Assembly (NCBI GenBank): GCA_003132145.1 | Contig: PKWU01000076.1 | Span: 1-64,000, forward strand | Reading direction: 5' to 3' | Length of the DNA: 64,000 nucleotides | Origin: Granulicella sp. | GTDB taxonomy: Bacteria > Acidobacteriota > Terriglobia > Terriglobales > Acidobacteriaceae | In this document: one piece after another, positions 53,101 to 62,181 of the stretch | Numbering within the stretch: the stretch's first letter is position 1 | How the letters are laid out: every line of letters begins with the position of its first letter | The notes under the pieces: generated by a model | Told to the model about the DNA's origin: nothing | Seen by the model: the letters and a program-made list of their open reading frames with translations, nothing else | Databases searched by the model: none | Made by a program: the position numbers and the translations under genes

Positions 53101-53258
53101 GCCGGCCCGTTGGTATTCCACAATATCTGGGCGGGCTGCGGCGTAATGCCCACTTTGTTGTCGTACTGTGCAGCGCAGCCGGCAAGACCGAGTGAAACGA
53201 ACGATGCAAGAACCCAGACCATTGATGAGAGGCGGCGGGGGGAAGCTGTCATGAGCAT
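50181..53258 (-). CDS. GH74 xyloglucanase lipoprotein with N-terminal Ig-like domain
   Basis: The 1025-residue protein has a lipobox (LGLAGC, Cys28), a Pro-rich linker and an Ig-like domain (about 78-145; PADTPGTFVYSPAEGT-like). A GH74 double propeller follows from about 160. One catalytic Asp is D186 in YVRTDVGGAYRW; the second lies in the loop SADGDVGTDVGTFVH near 664, where the usual GD-x-G-x-F-x-H is lengthened by four residues through a 12-bp tandem duplication. BNR repeats (DQGATFTQ, DRGMTWNQ, DSGATWQ, GGNTWTP, DNGLTWVN) are intact. It probably sits on the outer membrane and attacks polymeric xyloglucan. It is next to the TonB-dependent receptor gene. Confidence 0.88.
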   Translation of the reverse strand: MLMTASPRRLSSMVWVLASFVSLGLAGCAAQYDNKVGITPQPAQILWNTNGPAQSFVPPAPDPTNPDPVIPAAPAPTVFGTILSTTPLGPAELNATADTPGTFVYSPAEGTLLSPGTQTLSVTFTPNDTTHYAVTKDSVQINVLGPTSSAGLAALVPESVQIVGGGYIDGVFFHPMQQYLRYVRTDVGGAYRWVKEGTTTTTGATATCPGYVKADGTQTAAKGNNAEFLECGYWVPLLDFLGRANAGDMGVESLGLDPSDPQRLYLSTGLNYNNDPTQQNHFYLSDDQGATFTQVNAPFPINGNDNGRDAGERFAVDPNLGTTIYYGSRTAGLWKSLDRGMTWNQVTTFPVTGKTAGAGVVFIIFNPSSGVSGTATPVLYAGVSDYNYYNANGSNNGTPVYSSIYRSVDSGATWQAIPNEPPPISSGGSTPANYNLTPIHAVFGPDGVSNSQGSLYITYFSDEGPLTNNSGLLGNAGAGAVYEYTPTVGTPNGPGTWTNISPSSVRSSTDVGGYSGITLDAELPGIIMVSTIDDTTNGDAIYRSLNYGQTWKIADQKGQSVNDVAFAPWLSPGAVAKQVAIETWPSALAIDPFNSNHAVFGTSDTLWDTQDLLAIDINQQPIFSVGAYGSAPSGVQQVDGGSGIEEAVVNAISSPPTGAPLLSADGDVGTDVGTFVHISLDLSPVEGADSAPVFTNGTSVDFAQNASLTVVRVGTGVNGTTGYSTTAPSYYTPTGGGAPVLCPPTPSGSTCTQVQVPLLLATTATQGAQDAWVGYPALSDAANLQSVTPTTKFSLGGGTVAIAADASSIVWATVDFPPACSGDGGNTWTPAVNGIIGAQVVSDRVTPGQYYMYDSTSGKLLMGVATVSPVTSANAFKCSLTFNTQSTLPANSPGQLTASFGGAGNIWLAINGSSLASANGVYYSTNAGTTLTKAGSFTQAYAVGVGAPATSSATPAYSMPAVYTAAIGASGYGFYRSIDNGLTWVNVSNPAHLLGTVNQIVGDARTFGRFYIGTGGRGIAYADSQ
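51237..51260. repeat. Perfect 12-bp tandem duplication at the GH74 active site
   Basis: GGTACCCACATC occurs twice head to tail. On the coding strand it doubles the four residues DVGT immediately after the predicted catalytic Asp. The neighbouring GH74 (42441-44681) has the single-copy arrangement GDIGGFRH. Confidence 0.9.
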
Positions 53259-53360
53259 AATTAAATCACCTTGTGGAACTTCAATTGCAATAGAGCTTTG
53301 TCGTCTATTTCGTCGCTGCTCCCTACAGCCGCAGCAACTTTTGTGTTGATAGGCACTGGA

Positions 53361-56300
53361 CTAGAAGGAGTACTTGAAGCCCACTTCAACAATACGCAAG
53401 CTGGACTTGTATGGCGTCGAGCCAAAGTTGTTGCTGGTTTGCACCAGGCTAGCGCGCGCGGCCGCATCGGACGTCGGATAAATAATCGAGCCGCTCGGTG
53501 TTTTCTGCAGATTTTGTCCGAAGCCCAGGCCGAGCCCCGCAGCTGGACCACCATAGAGTTGCCAGTTGGGATGGTTCAGGAAATTGAACGCGGCCAGCCT
53601 GAACTGCATGCTCTGCTTTTCTTTGATATGGACATTCTTGATCAGGGTAAGGTCGGAATTGAAGTACATCGGGCCATGAATGTCCGGCAGCTTGAAGGAA
53701 CCATTTGTACCCGGAGCCGGCAGAGTGAAGCAACCCGCATTGATGAAGGTCTTCGCGCCGTTCTCGATACCGGGGAGATTGAACTTGGGATCGCAGGTAA
53801 TCAGAGGTTGAACCGCCACGCTGGGCGTTCCCAACTGGGTGATTGAGTCAAAGTTGACGCCGATGGGGACGGTGGTTCCAGCCGGCTCGTATTCATATCC
53901 GCCACCGAGGCCAAAGTTCGAGTTGAATGCCGCAACATCTGGACCGCTCTGAATCGCGGTGATGCCAGAGATCTCCCACTGATTCAAGACGCCGCCCACA
54001 ATCCTGTTGCCGTGATACTTCGTTCCTTCCTGGTAGGAGAAGGTAATATTGACGGCCTGTTTGCGGTTGTAGGGAAGCATCCCGTAATCGTTGCCCATAT
54101 TCAATGAATCGCCTACAGCACCGTTGCCCCCCGTGCCGCGGACGCCGAGCGCCTTGCTCCATGTGTAGTTCAAGTTATAGGTCAACGCTCCAGTCTGCTT
54201 GTTGAGACTTAATTGCATCGCGTTGTAGTTCGAATAGGAGATGTGATTTTCGACAATAATGTCCGTGTAGTTGGGATAAGGCCTCCAGTCCTCCTGATTG
54301 TAGTAACCCACGTCAAGGAAGTTGACGGGAGCGATGACACCATAATTCAGGGAGGAGGTATTGGGATCTGGCTTGTACATTCCGCCCAGCGGAATCGCAT
54401 TTTGGTTTGAAAGGTCGCGGTCGGCCCCATCTCCCCCCGTCAAAGCATGCTGCGTTTGGTTGCCGACATAGCTTATTTCGAGCAGGCTGCCATGGCCCAA
54501 CCGCTGGTCTACCGTGAAGTTATAGTTATAAGTGACCGGCTGTTCGCTGTCGTGCTTGTCCGCTGCATGGATCGAGAACGCGCTGTAGGTGTTGGTGGCA
54601 TTGTTGCCGCCACAGGTTTGGCCGATCAGATTCACAAACGGACCAGACCCGAGAGTCACCGTGGGCCGGCCGGCACTGATATCCCCCGAGTTGCCGACTT
54701 GAGCGAGGGTGCAGCCGCTAGCACCTCCGGGAGGGTTATAGGTCGCGACGCCGAGCGATGTCAGCAGCGGACCATCCGAGGTGTAATAGGAGTCGTGATA
54801 GCGATAAGCGCCCCAGCCTCCTCGAAAAGTAGTCTTGCCGTTCCCATACAGATCGTACGCAAGGCCGGCGCGCGGGGAGTAGAACATCGCTGTGCTGGGG
54901 CTTCCTGAAAGAGGAAGGCTGGAGTCCAGCGTGATGCCCTTTCCGTTGTGCCAGGCAATGCCGGGCCAAGTGGTGGGATCGTTGGGGTCCAGGCTGTACT
55001 GGATGTTTTGTTTGATCTTTTCCGGTTCCCACACCGCGAGGCCCTGGCCATGGGAATCCACCCACGGGCCGAGATGATCGAAGCGGACGCCAAAGGTCAG
55101 AGTAAGCCTCTTGGTAGCCTGCCAATCATCTGTGATGTAGCTGTCTATCGTCGTGTACTTCATGTCGCCACTTTGAAACTTGTTCACCTGCGTAAAGCTG
55201 CCGCAACCGTTCAGGAAGTTGCCTACATTGTTGCCTATAATGGTAGTGAGGCCGTAGGTCGAGGGGCCGGAACCGTAAACATTGCAATCATTGTACTGCG
55301 TGTAGCTCATGTTGCCCTGCGGATCGTTATACGATGCATCATACTCGTTGTTGGCGGCCTGCTCAGCATAGAAGCCCACCTTGATCGAGTGCCTCTGAAG
55401 CTGCTTCGTCAGGTTGTCCGCGGCGTTAATCGAATACTTGCGCTTGGGAGCGCCCCGGCTGGGGTCGAAGTAGCCCATGCCAAAGCCGGGAACGCCAGAT
55501 GAATAGCCGGTGTTCTCGGGCAGTTGCGTATACCCATTCTGGTAATAGCGGGGCCCGACAAATCCCGTGTTCGCATCCTGTAGCATGCTGTTGTTCTGGA
55601 GTTGCGCGGGAGAGTAAAAGTAGACGCCGGCGAATATGAGCTCGTTGGTCAGAGTAGGGCCAAATGTATGCGTATTGTTGATACTTAACCGGTGCGAGTG
55701 GGCGTACGTGAGTTCTCCTGTGGGCGAGGGGATGACGTCCCCGCCGCTGTAGCCGGTGCTACTGGTAGGGTTCTGATCGCTCACATGTTCGTAGTCATAG
55801 GTCACATAAAGCTTGGTGGCGTCGCTAAAGTTCTCGTCTACCCGGCCGTGGAACTGGTAGCCATTGTGCTGGGCAAAGATATTGGTGTCATAGTTGATGG
55901 TGTCGGAGCACATCTGGCCAGGTTTCGCGAGGGCTGTTCCCGTAACTTGATTCCAGAGCAATGACGGGTCCGTGCATGTGGCCGGCGAGATCCCCCCTTG
56001 AGGCTGCGGCACCCGATTGATCTTCGGATAGAAGCGCGTGTAGGCACTCACATTGGGGTCAAAGTCCGCAGCCGGAATTTGCCCGCCGATGATATCGTGC
56101 CCCTGGACGTCCACCGTATTGCTGGTGGGGGAATAAGCGCCTTGGAAGCCGTTGAGGGCTGTGCAGCCGTATGAGGTGGGACAGAGGGCGCGCGAGGCCC
56201 CGCTTGGAAGATTCAGCGCGCTTTCGATAGAATTCGTGCTGAGATCGCCGCTCAACATGCGCGCGGTGGGAATGAAACTAAGGGTTGCCGTATTGCCATA

Positions 56301-57302
56301 CAGGTTCCTCTGGTCGTATACCTCTCCAGCGGCAAAGAAGGTCATCTTCTTGCTGCGATTGAAGCCAGTGCCGGGGATCTTGACTGGACCGCCAACATTG
56401 GCACCGGGGAAGTAGTTGTAGGTGCCCGCACGCGGATTATTGAAATAATTATCCATCCAGTCGTTGGAGTTGAGGGCACTGTTGCGCGCATATCCGTAGA
56501 CGGAACCGTGATAGCTCGATGCACCCGACTTAGTGACGGCATTGATCACCACCGGTCCGTTGGCGGTGTCGGCACCGAAGTTCGACGTCTGGACCTTCAC
56601 CTCGGCGACCATCTCCATATTAATGTTACTCATCGAACTGGTGGCGTCGGCCGGGTCGGTTGTGCTGGCGCCGTCGGAGACGACCGCGACCGCGCCCGCG
56701 CCGGGGGCGGCGCCATTGGCTGCAAAGCTGCCAATCGAGCTGCCGCCGAATCCAGCGACCTGGCTGCCGTTGTTGGTGGAATCGTTATTGAGTCCTGCTG
56801 AAGCGACCGCAAAGCCGGGCAAGATACGAATCAGCTCGGTTGCATCGCGCCCTACGGTGGAGAGACGCTTGATGTCTTCCTCCGTGATGAGATAACTCTT
56901 CTCCGGCGAATCAAGTTCGACTCCGGCCACACTTGAGGTCACTGTGACCGACTCTTCAACCCTGCCGATCTTGAGCGTGATGTTTTCGATATTCCTGCTG
57001 TCACCCGGATCCATATGGATGCCCGTAATGACGTACGTCTCAAAGCCCTTGGCGGTCACATTCAGGTTGTAATCGCCCGACTGTACCGCTGCAAACGAGA
57101 AGAAAGCGCTGCTGCTGCTCATGCTCGAGCGCACCGACTTGTCGTCCCTGTTCACTAGCGTTATCTTCGCGCCGGGAACAATTGCGCCCGCGCTGTCTTT
57201 GACCACACCGGTCAGGGTGCCGGTCGTCTGGGCGAAAAGATGGTACGGGCCGAACAGCATGAGCGCCAAAGCGAGACCGGTCAGAAAGTGCTTCAAGTTC
57301 AT
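53361..57302 (-). CDS. Oar-like TonB-dependent receptor
   Basis: The 1313-residue outer-membrane protein has a signal peptide (MNLKHFLTGLALALMLFGPY..FAQ). A carboxypeptidase-regulatory-like domain follows (about 28-110; GTLTGVVKDSAGAIVPGAKI, YNLNVTAKGFE), then a plug (ITEEDIKRLSTVGRDATELI) and a large beta-barrel ending in VEVGFKYSF with terminal Phe. This architecture is common in Acidobacteriota and takes the role that SusC has in Bacteroidetes loci; no SusD-like gene is visible. It should import xyloglucan oligosaccharides with TonB energy. ATG 57302 starts the signal peptide; 16 extra in-frame residues upstream are not signal-like. A GH74 lipoprotein gene follows after 102 bp. Confidence 0.9.
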   Translation of the reverse strand: MNLKHFLTGLALALMLFGPYHLFAQTTGTLTGVVKDSAGAIVPGAKITLVNRDDKSVRSSMSSSSAFFSFAAVQSGDYNLNVTAKGFETYVITGIHMDPGDSRNIENITLKIGRVEESVTVTSSVAGVELDSPEKSYLITEEDIKRLSTVGRDATELIRILPGFAVASAGLNNDSTNNGSQVAGFGGSSIGSFAANGAAPGAGAVAVVSDGASTTDPADATSSMSNINMEMVAEVKVQTSNFGADTANGPVVINAVTKSGASSYHGSVYGYARNSALNSNDWMDNYFNNPRAGTYNYFPGANVGGPVKIPGTGFNRSKKMTFFAAGEVYDQRNLYGNTATLSFIPTARMLSGDLSTNSIESALNLPSGASRALCPTSYGCTALNGFQGAYSPTSNTVDVQGHDIIGGQIPAADFDPNVSAYTRFYPKINRVPQPQGGISPATCTDPSLLWNQVTGTALAKPGQMCSDTINYDTNIFAQHNGYQFHGRVDENFSDATKLYVTYDYEHVSDQNPTSSTGYSGGDVIPSPTGELTYAHSHRLSINNTHTFGPTLTNELIFAGVYFYSPAQLQNNSMLQDANTGFVGPRYYQNGYTQLPENTGYSSGVPGFGMGYFDPSRGAPKRKYSINAADNLTKQLQRHSIKVGFYAEQAANNEYDASYNDPQGNMSYTQYNDCNVYGSGPSTYGLTTIIGNNVGNFLNGCGSFTQVNKFQSGDMKYTTIDSYITDDWQATKRLTLTFGVRFDHLGPWVDSHGQGLAVWEPEKIKQNIQYSLDPNDPTTWPGIAWHNGKGITLDSSLPLSGSPSTAMFYSPRAGLAYDLYGNGKTTFRGGWGAYRYHDSYYTSDGPLLTSLGVATYNPPGGASGCTLAQVGNSGDISAGRPTVTLGSGPFVNLIGQTCGGNNATNTYSAFSIHAADKHDSEQPVTYNYNFTVDQRLGHGSLLEISYVGNQTQHALTGGDGADRDLSNQNAIPLGGMYKPDPNTSSLNYGVIAPVNFLDVGYYNQEDWRPYPNYTDIIVENHISYSNYNAMQLSLNKQTGALTYNLNYTWSKALGVRGTGGNGAVGDSLNMGNDYGMLPYNRKQAVNITFSYQEGTKYHGNRIVGGVLNQWEISGITAIQSGPDVAAFNSNFGLGGGYEYEPAGTTVPIGVNFDSITQLGTPSVAVQPLITCDPKFNLPGIENGAKTFINAGCFTLPAPGTNGSFKLPDIHGPMYFNSDLTLIKNVHIKEKQSMQFRLAAFNFLNHPNWQLYGGPAAGLGLGFGQNLQKTPSGSIIYPTSDAAARASLVQTSNNFGSTPYKSSLRIVEVGFKYSF

Positions 57303-57428
57303 GCATGCCAGTAAACCTTGGAACCGGAAAAGATCGTTATTTCGAACCACAATAGCCTCCGAATGAACAAATGGAGAGAACGTATAAGCAGGTTTACTCC
57401 GCGCTCTCTGAGTACTAGAACGAGGTCG

Positions 57429-60400
57429 TTACTTGACGGTAAGGGTGAATACCATCGGGTCGGGCACGTCAGGACGGAAGGTTTCCCAAGCGTACTGGCC
57501 ATCGGGATCGATTTGCGCGCCGGTCATCACCAGATGAAAAGAATAGGTTCCCGGCGGGGTAACGACGGAGGAGGAGGAGGTGCCCGAGCTGCAGCCTGAA
57601 GAGCCTGCGATCCCAGCAACCAGGAGCAGTGCGAGCCCGACGATGGTCAGACCGCCCGCGGCTTTCCGGAAATGGCGGCGGCTAAGGATAAGCAGGAATC
57701 CCAGAAGCACAGATGACAGCCAGAAGAACCCGCTCTGCGTTGTTGCGGTGGGAACATAGGGCGGAACATTGGTGGTAACCGTCAACACCACCTGGGTTGG
57801 CAGCAATGTTGCTCCCAGCGTACTGGGGCCCACGGTGTTGTCCTCCCCCGGATTGGTGGTACACGTAGCGAACTGAGGCAGATCGGGACAGGAAAATTCG
57901 ACGGCTCCATTCCAACCGCCAAGGGAACTGATGGTCAAGACAGTCGTACCCGGTGCGCTGGCAGAAGAGGTGATGCTGGTGCTGGATGCCGTAACCGTAA
58001 AAGTAGAAGGATCAGCGGGCTGCGAAGTCGTTATCGTCGAGGAGGCGGTGCAGTAGGGTGCTGGGCCCATGGGCGTTAGCGGCAAGATTATCGGCGTAAA
58101 CGCCGTCGCCTTCTGCGCGGTCTGCGCACTTAGCGACACCGCAGTTCCAGAGGCCGTTGCGGCCGCTGAGAGCGTGATAGTGCCGCTGCCGATGGCCGTG
58201 ATGGTGGTTCCGGCGGGGATGCCAGGGCCAGTAACAAACTGGCCTACACCGAGGGCGGCGGTGATGGTGACTGCGGTTACAGAATTACTGGAAGTCGCCG
58301 TCGTGCCGGTAAAGCTGGTAATAGTACTTACATCGACGACGGTGACGATGGTTGCAGCCGATGTGGAGGGAAGATAGTTCTGGTCTCCGCTGTAGACCAC
58401 GGTGATGACGTGAGGCCCTACCAGGACATTGTTTTCGCCCAAGGTGGGGGGCGCGCCCTGTGCTTCCAGGGTATCGGCGTCCGAGCTCATATTGCCCGAA
58501 AAGAGTCCGCCCGGATATGGGAGCACCGCGGTAGCACTGGGAATATCCGTCAGGCCCGTGATTGGATCCAGACCCTTTGTTTGAGTGGACAATGACCCCG
58601 TGGTCGTTAGATTGGGCGTACCGTTGATCTGCTTGCCGTCACTGTAGAAGGTCAGGGTTCCGCTCGGCACGCCGACTCCCGGAGAGCTAACCGACGCTGT
58701 GAAGTCTATGGGATCGTTCGGGATAGCCGGCCATGAGGGGGTGTTGCGATCGACGTCCAGAATGCTGCAGCTTCCATTGTTGGAGTGGCGCAGGCTGTAC
58801 GGGTTATTGTAAGGAATCTTCGTGATGGTCAAGGTTGGAGTGGTCGGCGCCTTGGCTATGGTGACGGGCATCACGGCGGAGGAGCTTGCATTGTCGGCAG
58901 TATCTCCTTTGTAATCGGCGTAGATACTATGCAGTCCGCCGGTCAGGCCGCTGTTGAGCTCGAGCGTTGCCACTCCTTTGACAACGGACACTAATGCGAT
59001 CTGCGTACCGTCCAGGACAAATGACACAACCCCTGTAGCGGTAGCCGGTGCGATGGTTGCCGTATAGGACAGAGGCTCCCCATAGAAAGGTGCCCCCGCC
59101 ACGGAAGTGATAAGGGCCAGCGTCGTAGTGGTTGCGCTGGGGGTTACGCCTGATCCGGTCAGCGTCACCTGCGGTGCATTCGCTGCATTGCTGGCAAACA
59201 CTATAGTCGCCGACCGGGAACCTGCCACCGTTGGCGTGAATGTGGTCGCCAGGTCGCAGTTGGTCCCGGTAGGCAGCGTGAGGCTGTTCGCACAAGCGCC
59301 CGTCGGGGAGGTAATCGCGAAGTCGCCCGCGTTGCCCGTCTCCGTAAAGTACGGCTCATTGAAGACCAGCGGCAGGTTGCCGGCGCTCTCCACCGTAAGT
59401 GGAAGCGCGGTACTTGGCGTCCCCACGGCAAGGTCTCCAAAAGCAAGCCCGATCTGGGAGCGCGCGATCGTATAGGCCGCGGCATTGGTTCTGTCGGTTA
59501 CATACAGATTGGACAGGGCGTCGATCGCGACGCCGTAGGGGCTTGCGACCCCCAGTCCAACCTCCGCAGCGCCATTGGGATTGAGCGTGCCCTGCACAGA
59601 AGGAATTCGCAGAACGCGGAAGTTGCCCTGGTCCACTACAAAGAGCGAGCCTGAACTGTCCGTCGCAAGCGCGGACGGATTGAGGATATCGGCGGCGACG
59701 ATCTCCTGACCGGCCCCGAGAGGATATTCCAAGATCTGGTTGTTGCCCGAGTCCGCGATGTAGACGTCCCCAGGACCGTCTACCGTGACGGCGAGAGGAC
59801 CGGACAGGCCCACACCAAGGTTGATTGGCGCACCAAAAACGGCGCCATTGTTGGTGGTCCCGGCGAAGCTCGGGTAGACCAGGACCGTATTAGCCCCTGT
59901 GTCGGCCACGTAGAGGTCCCCGTTGGTATGTACAAAGACGGAAGCAGGACTCTTCAACCCGCTGGCGATAACCGTACTCCCCGCTGGGCTCAGGGCGCCA
60001 TTCACGGACGGCACCTCTACCACGCGGTTGTTTCCCGTGTCGGCAATGAAGACGTCGCCCGCACCGTCAACCGCAACGCCCGCTGGCGCCGAGAGAGGGG
60101 GCTGTAGTGTCCCAATCGACACTGGAACTGCCGCACCGCCGCCTGCCGGGAATTCCGTGACAGCGTTATTGCCGGGGTCGGCGATGAAGGTGTTACCTGC
60201 GCCGTCCACAGCAATGCCCTCAGGCGACTTGAGGCCACTGCCGGCGGGCGTCACCGTGCCCGGGTCGAGCGTGAGCAACGCTCCCTGGCCGATACCTTCC
60301 ACGAAGGCGCTTATGGTTTGGGTAGCACTGCCGGCGGTATAGCTGAGAACAACCGCGCTGGATTGCTTGCTCACGGTCGTCGGCATGAATCCGATGGTAA

Positions 60401-61649
60401 TCTGGCAGCTCTGGACCCCTGTCGGTCCATAAGATGCCCCTTTGGTGCAATTAGTGGTTCCGGCGGCGGGGGCCAGGATGCTGAAGGCACCCGACGGAGC
60501 CTGGATGCTCGTCAGCGTTGCCGCAGCGTTGAACTGGAAGTTTATGACCCTGGTCGCGCTCTGCCCTATGGTCACCGCGTTGAAGTTTGAGTTGCCGAGA
60601 GTCAACTCCGAGATGCTCGTTGCGCCTTCTGAGGTGTAGTACATGTCTCCGCGCTGATTGACCGCAACCGCAACAGCGATCTGGAGGCCGCTGGCTACGA
60701 CGAACTGGTCCTTAAGGTTCAGCCCTGCCGATTCATTCGGAATCTCGTAGATAGCTCCAGCGCTTGAATCCGCAACATACAAATTGCCCGCCAAGTCCAC
60801 GCTGAGACCGACCGGATTTATGTATGACCCATAGGGAACGGGTGCCGCCGCATACAGCCCCGGCGCCCCGGCATATGGCAGTTCATAGACAACGCCGGAT
60901 TGGATGAAATACACGTTCTCGAGCTTGTCGATGGCTATCGACATGATTTCTGGGTCCGAAGATCCGCCGAAGGAGCTAAGAAGGATGGTGCCGTTGCCGT
61001 TGATCTCGCCGTTGACCTCTTCTGTAAGGTAGGTCCCAGAGGATACGCAGCAGGGATCGTTTGTGGACACGAAAACGTTGCCGGCGAAGTCCGCGGTCAG
61101 GGTTTGAGCATTGAACCAATACCACAAGGCCCCATTGCCGCCGCCAGCACCGTGGCCTTGCCCAACCTGCATCACGCAGTTGACTATCGGATACACCGTG
61201 ACACCCGTGTTCCACCAGAAAGACTCCAGCAGGCTGTTGTGGGCTTCATCCTGCCCTATGTATTCGGAGAAGGAGGTTAGGTTGGTCGCTGATCCCCCGC
61301 CTGCAGGAACCTCGAGAATATTATTCTTCGTCGTTTCCGCCACGTAGATGTTTCCGCAGGCGTCCACGACGACCTGGGTAGGCGTAAGGACGTTGGCCTC
61401 GGTGCCAGTGGGGTTTGCGTAGACCGTCGTGGGCACGGTGGTGACCGAAGAAGAGACCACAGGCGGCACGTACTGCAAGGTCTGGGCGCGGGCCGGAAGA
61501 CACAGGAGCGTCGCGCATGCTATTGCAAGCAAAACCATGGCCGCCCGGCGAAGCGGCGATCTGTCGAAAGGACGCGCAACAAGCGTCTTTGACGTATTTC
61601 CAATGCCAGGCAGCGGACGACGAGATTCAAGTACCACATTGGGCAGCAT
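57429..61649 (-). CDS. Giant surface protein with NHL and Ig-like repeats
   Basis: A roughly 1406-residue exported protein. A signal sequence (AAMVLLAIACATLLCLPARAQ) precedes NHL beta-propeller repeats (TPTQVVVDACGNIYVAETT, SVDLAGNLYVADSSAGAIYE, AVDGAGDVFIADTGNNRVVE, TVDGPGDVYIADSGNNQILE). A choice-of-anchor D-type domain (ITSPTGACANSLTLPTGTNC) and several Ig-like domains follow. The C-terminal membrane segment (SSVLLGFLLILSRRHFRKA, LTIVGLALLLVAGIAGSSGC) acts as an anchor. The open frame begins at 61799, but a good promoter overlaps that point, so a start further in is needed. ATG 61649 is chosen; 61673 and an ATG nearer the signal are alternatives. Function is unknown; adhesion or carbohydrate contact is possible. 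Confidence 0.75.
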   Translation of the reverse strand: MLPNVVLESRRPLPGIGNTSKTLVARPFDRSPLRRAAMVLLAIACATLLCLPARAQTLQYVPPVVSSSVTTVPTTVYANPTGTEANVLTPTQVVVDACGNIYVAETTKNNILEVPAGGGSATNLTSFSEYIGQDEAHNSLLESFWWNTGVTVYPIVNCVMQVGQGHGAGGGNGALWYWFNAQTLTADFAGNVFVSTNDPCCVSSGTYLTEEVNGEINGNGTILLSSFGGSSDPEIMSIAIDKLENVYFIQSGVVYELPYAGAPGLYAAAPVPYGSYINPVGLSVDLAGNLYVADSSAGAIYEIPNESAGLNLKDQFVVASGLQIAVAVAVNQRGDMYYTSEGATSISELTLGNSNFNAVTIGQSATRVINFQFNAAATLTSIQAPSGAFSILAPAAGTTNCTKGASYGPTGVQSCQITIGFMPTTVSKQSSAVVLSYTAGSATQTISAFVEGIGQGALLTLDPGTVTPAGSGLKSPEGIAVDGAGNTFIADPGNNAVTEFPAGGGAAVPVSIGTLQPPLSAPAGVAVDGAGDVFIADTGNNRVVEVPSVNGALSPAGSTVIASGLKSPASVFVHTNGDLYVADTGANTVLVYPSFAGTTNNGAVFGAPINLGVGLSGPLAVTVDGPGDVYIADSGNNQILEYPLGAGQEIVAADILNPSALATDSSGSLFVVDQGNFRVLRIPSVQGTLNPNGAAEVGLGVASPYGVAIDALSNLYVTDRTNAAAYTIARSQIGLAFGDLAVGTPSTALPLTVESAGNLPLVFNEPYFTETGNAGDFAITSPTGACANSLTLPTGTNCDLATTFTPTVAGSRSATIVFASNAANAPQVTLTGSGVTPSATTTTLALITSVAGAPFYGEPLSYTATIAPATATGVVSFVLDGTQIALVSVVKGVATLELNSGLTGGLHSIYADYKGDTADNASSSAVMPVTIAKAPTTPTLTITKIPYNNPYSLRHSNNGSCSILDVDRNTPSWPAIPNDPIDFTASVSSPGVGVPSGTLTFYSDGKQINGTPNLTTTGSLSTQTKGLDPITGLTDIPSATAVLPYPGGLFSGNMSSDADTLEAQGAPPTLGENNVLVGPHVITVVYSGDQNYLPSTSAATIVTVVDVSTITSFTGTTATSSNSVTAVTITAALGVGQFVTGPGIPAGTTITAIGSGTITLSAAATASGTAVSLSAQTAQKATAFTPIILPLTPMGPAPYCTASSTITTSQPADPSTFTVTASSTSITSSASAPGTTVLTISSLGGWNGAVEFSCPDLPQFATCTTNPGEDNTVGPSTLGATLLPTQVVLTVTTNVPPYVPTATTQSGFFWLSSVLLGFLLILSRRHFRKAAGGLTIVGLALLLVAGIAGSSGCSSGTSSSSVVTPPGTYSFHLVMTGAQIDPDGQYAWETFRPDVPDPMVFTLTVK

Positions 61650-61798
61650 TCCCCGGAGGGGAGAAGCCGCCATGGGCCGCGTGGAGCAGTTGAGAATGAT
61701 CTTGAACAAGTGGTCCTCCAGAAAATCGGTCCCCATTTCGTTTCTACTGAATCGATTTAGCAGAACAACCGAAACGGGGCATTTAGAGTAGAGTTGCA

Positions 61799-61827
61799 CT
61801 TGTACTAAAATGATCGGCGGTTGTCAA
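61799..61827 (-). promoter_or_regulatory. Sigma-70-type promoter for the NHL protein gene
   Basis: On the minus strand TTGACA and TACAAG are 17 bp apart. Transcription would begin near 61792, which excludes the first ATG of the open frame (61799) and supports an internal start. Confidence 0.5.
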
Positions 61828-61850
61828 ATACTTTTTTGCAAACCTATTCT
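61821..61850 (+). promoter_or_regulatory. Divergent sigma-70-type promoter
   Basis: TTGTCA and TATTCT are 18 bp apart on the plus strand, and the -35 overlaps that of the opposite promoter. The next plus-strand gene starts at 62182, giving a leader of about 325 nt in which nothing else was recognised. Confidence 0.35.
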
Positions 61851-62181
61851 TTAGGGGAATATGATCGCCCTCGCGGCCGCCAAAGTCCCCTAGCCCTTCT
61901 GTCACATTGAACGTTCGTAAAAATACATAAGATGTAGTACAAGAGTCATATACAGGCGGGTTAACCAGTGTCGTTTGGCCGTATCCGATCAAGCCCGGCT
62001 TAATGCATCTGCGAACCGATTTCGCCAGTGTCTACCGTTGGAACTTGCAGCGCAAAGCGTCTGTTCCCCGCACATACTGGGTGGCGCCGAGCAACAGCAT
62101 CTGCGATAAATAGAGATTCGGTGCCACGTACACTTATTGATCGAGAGGCCACGCAATGCAACGTAACTCGAGAAGCGAACA

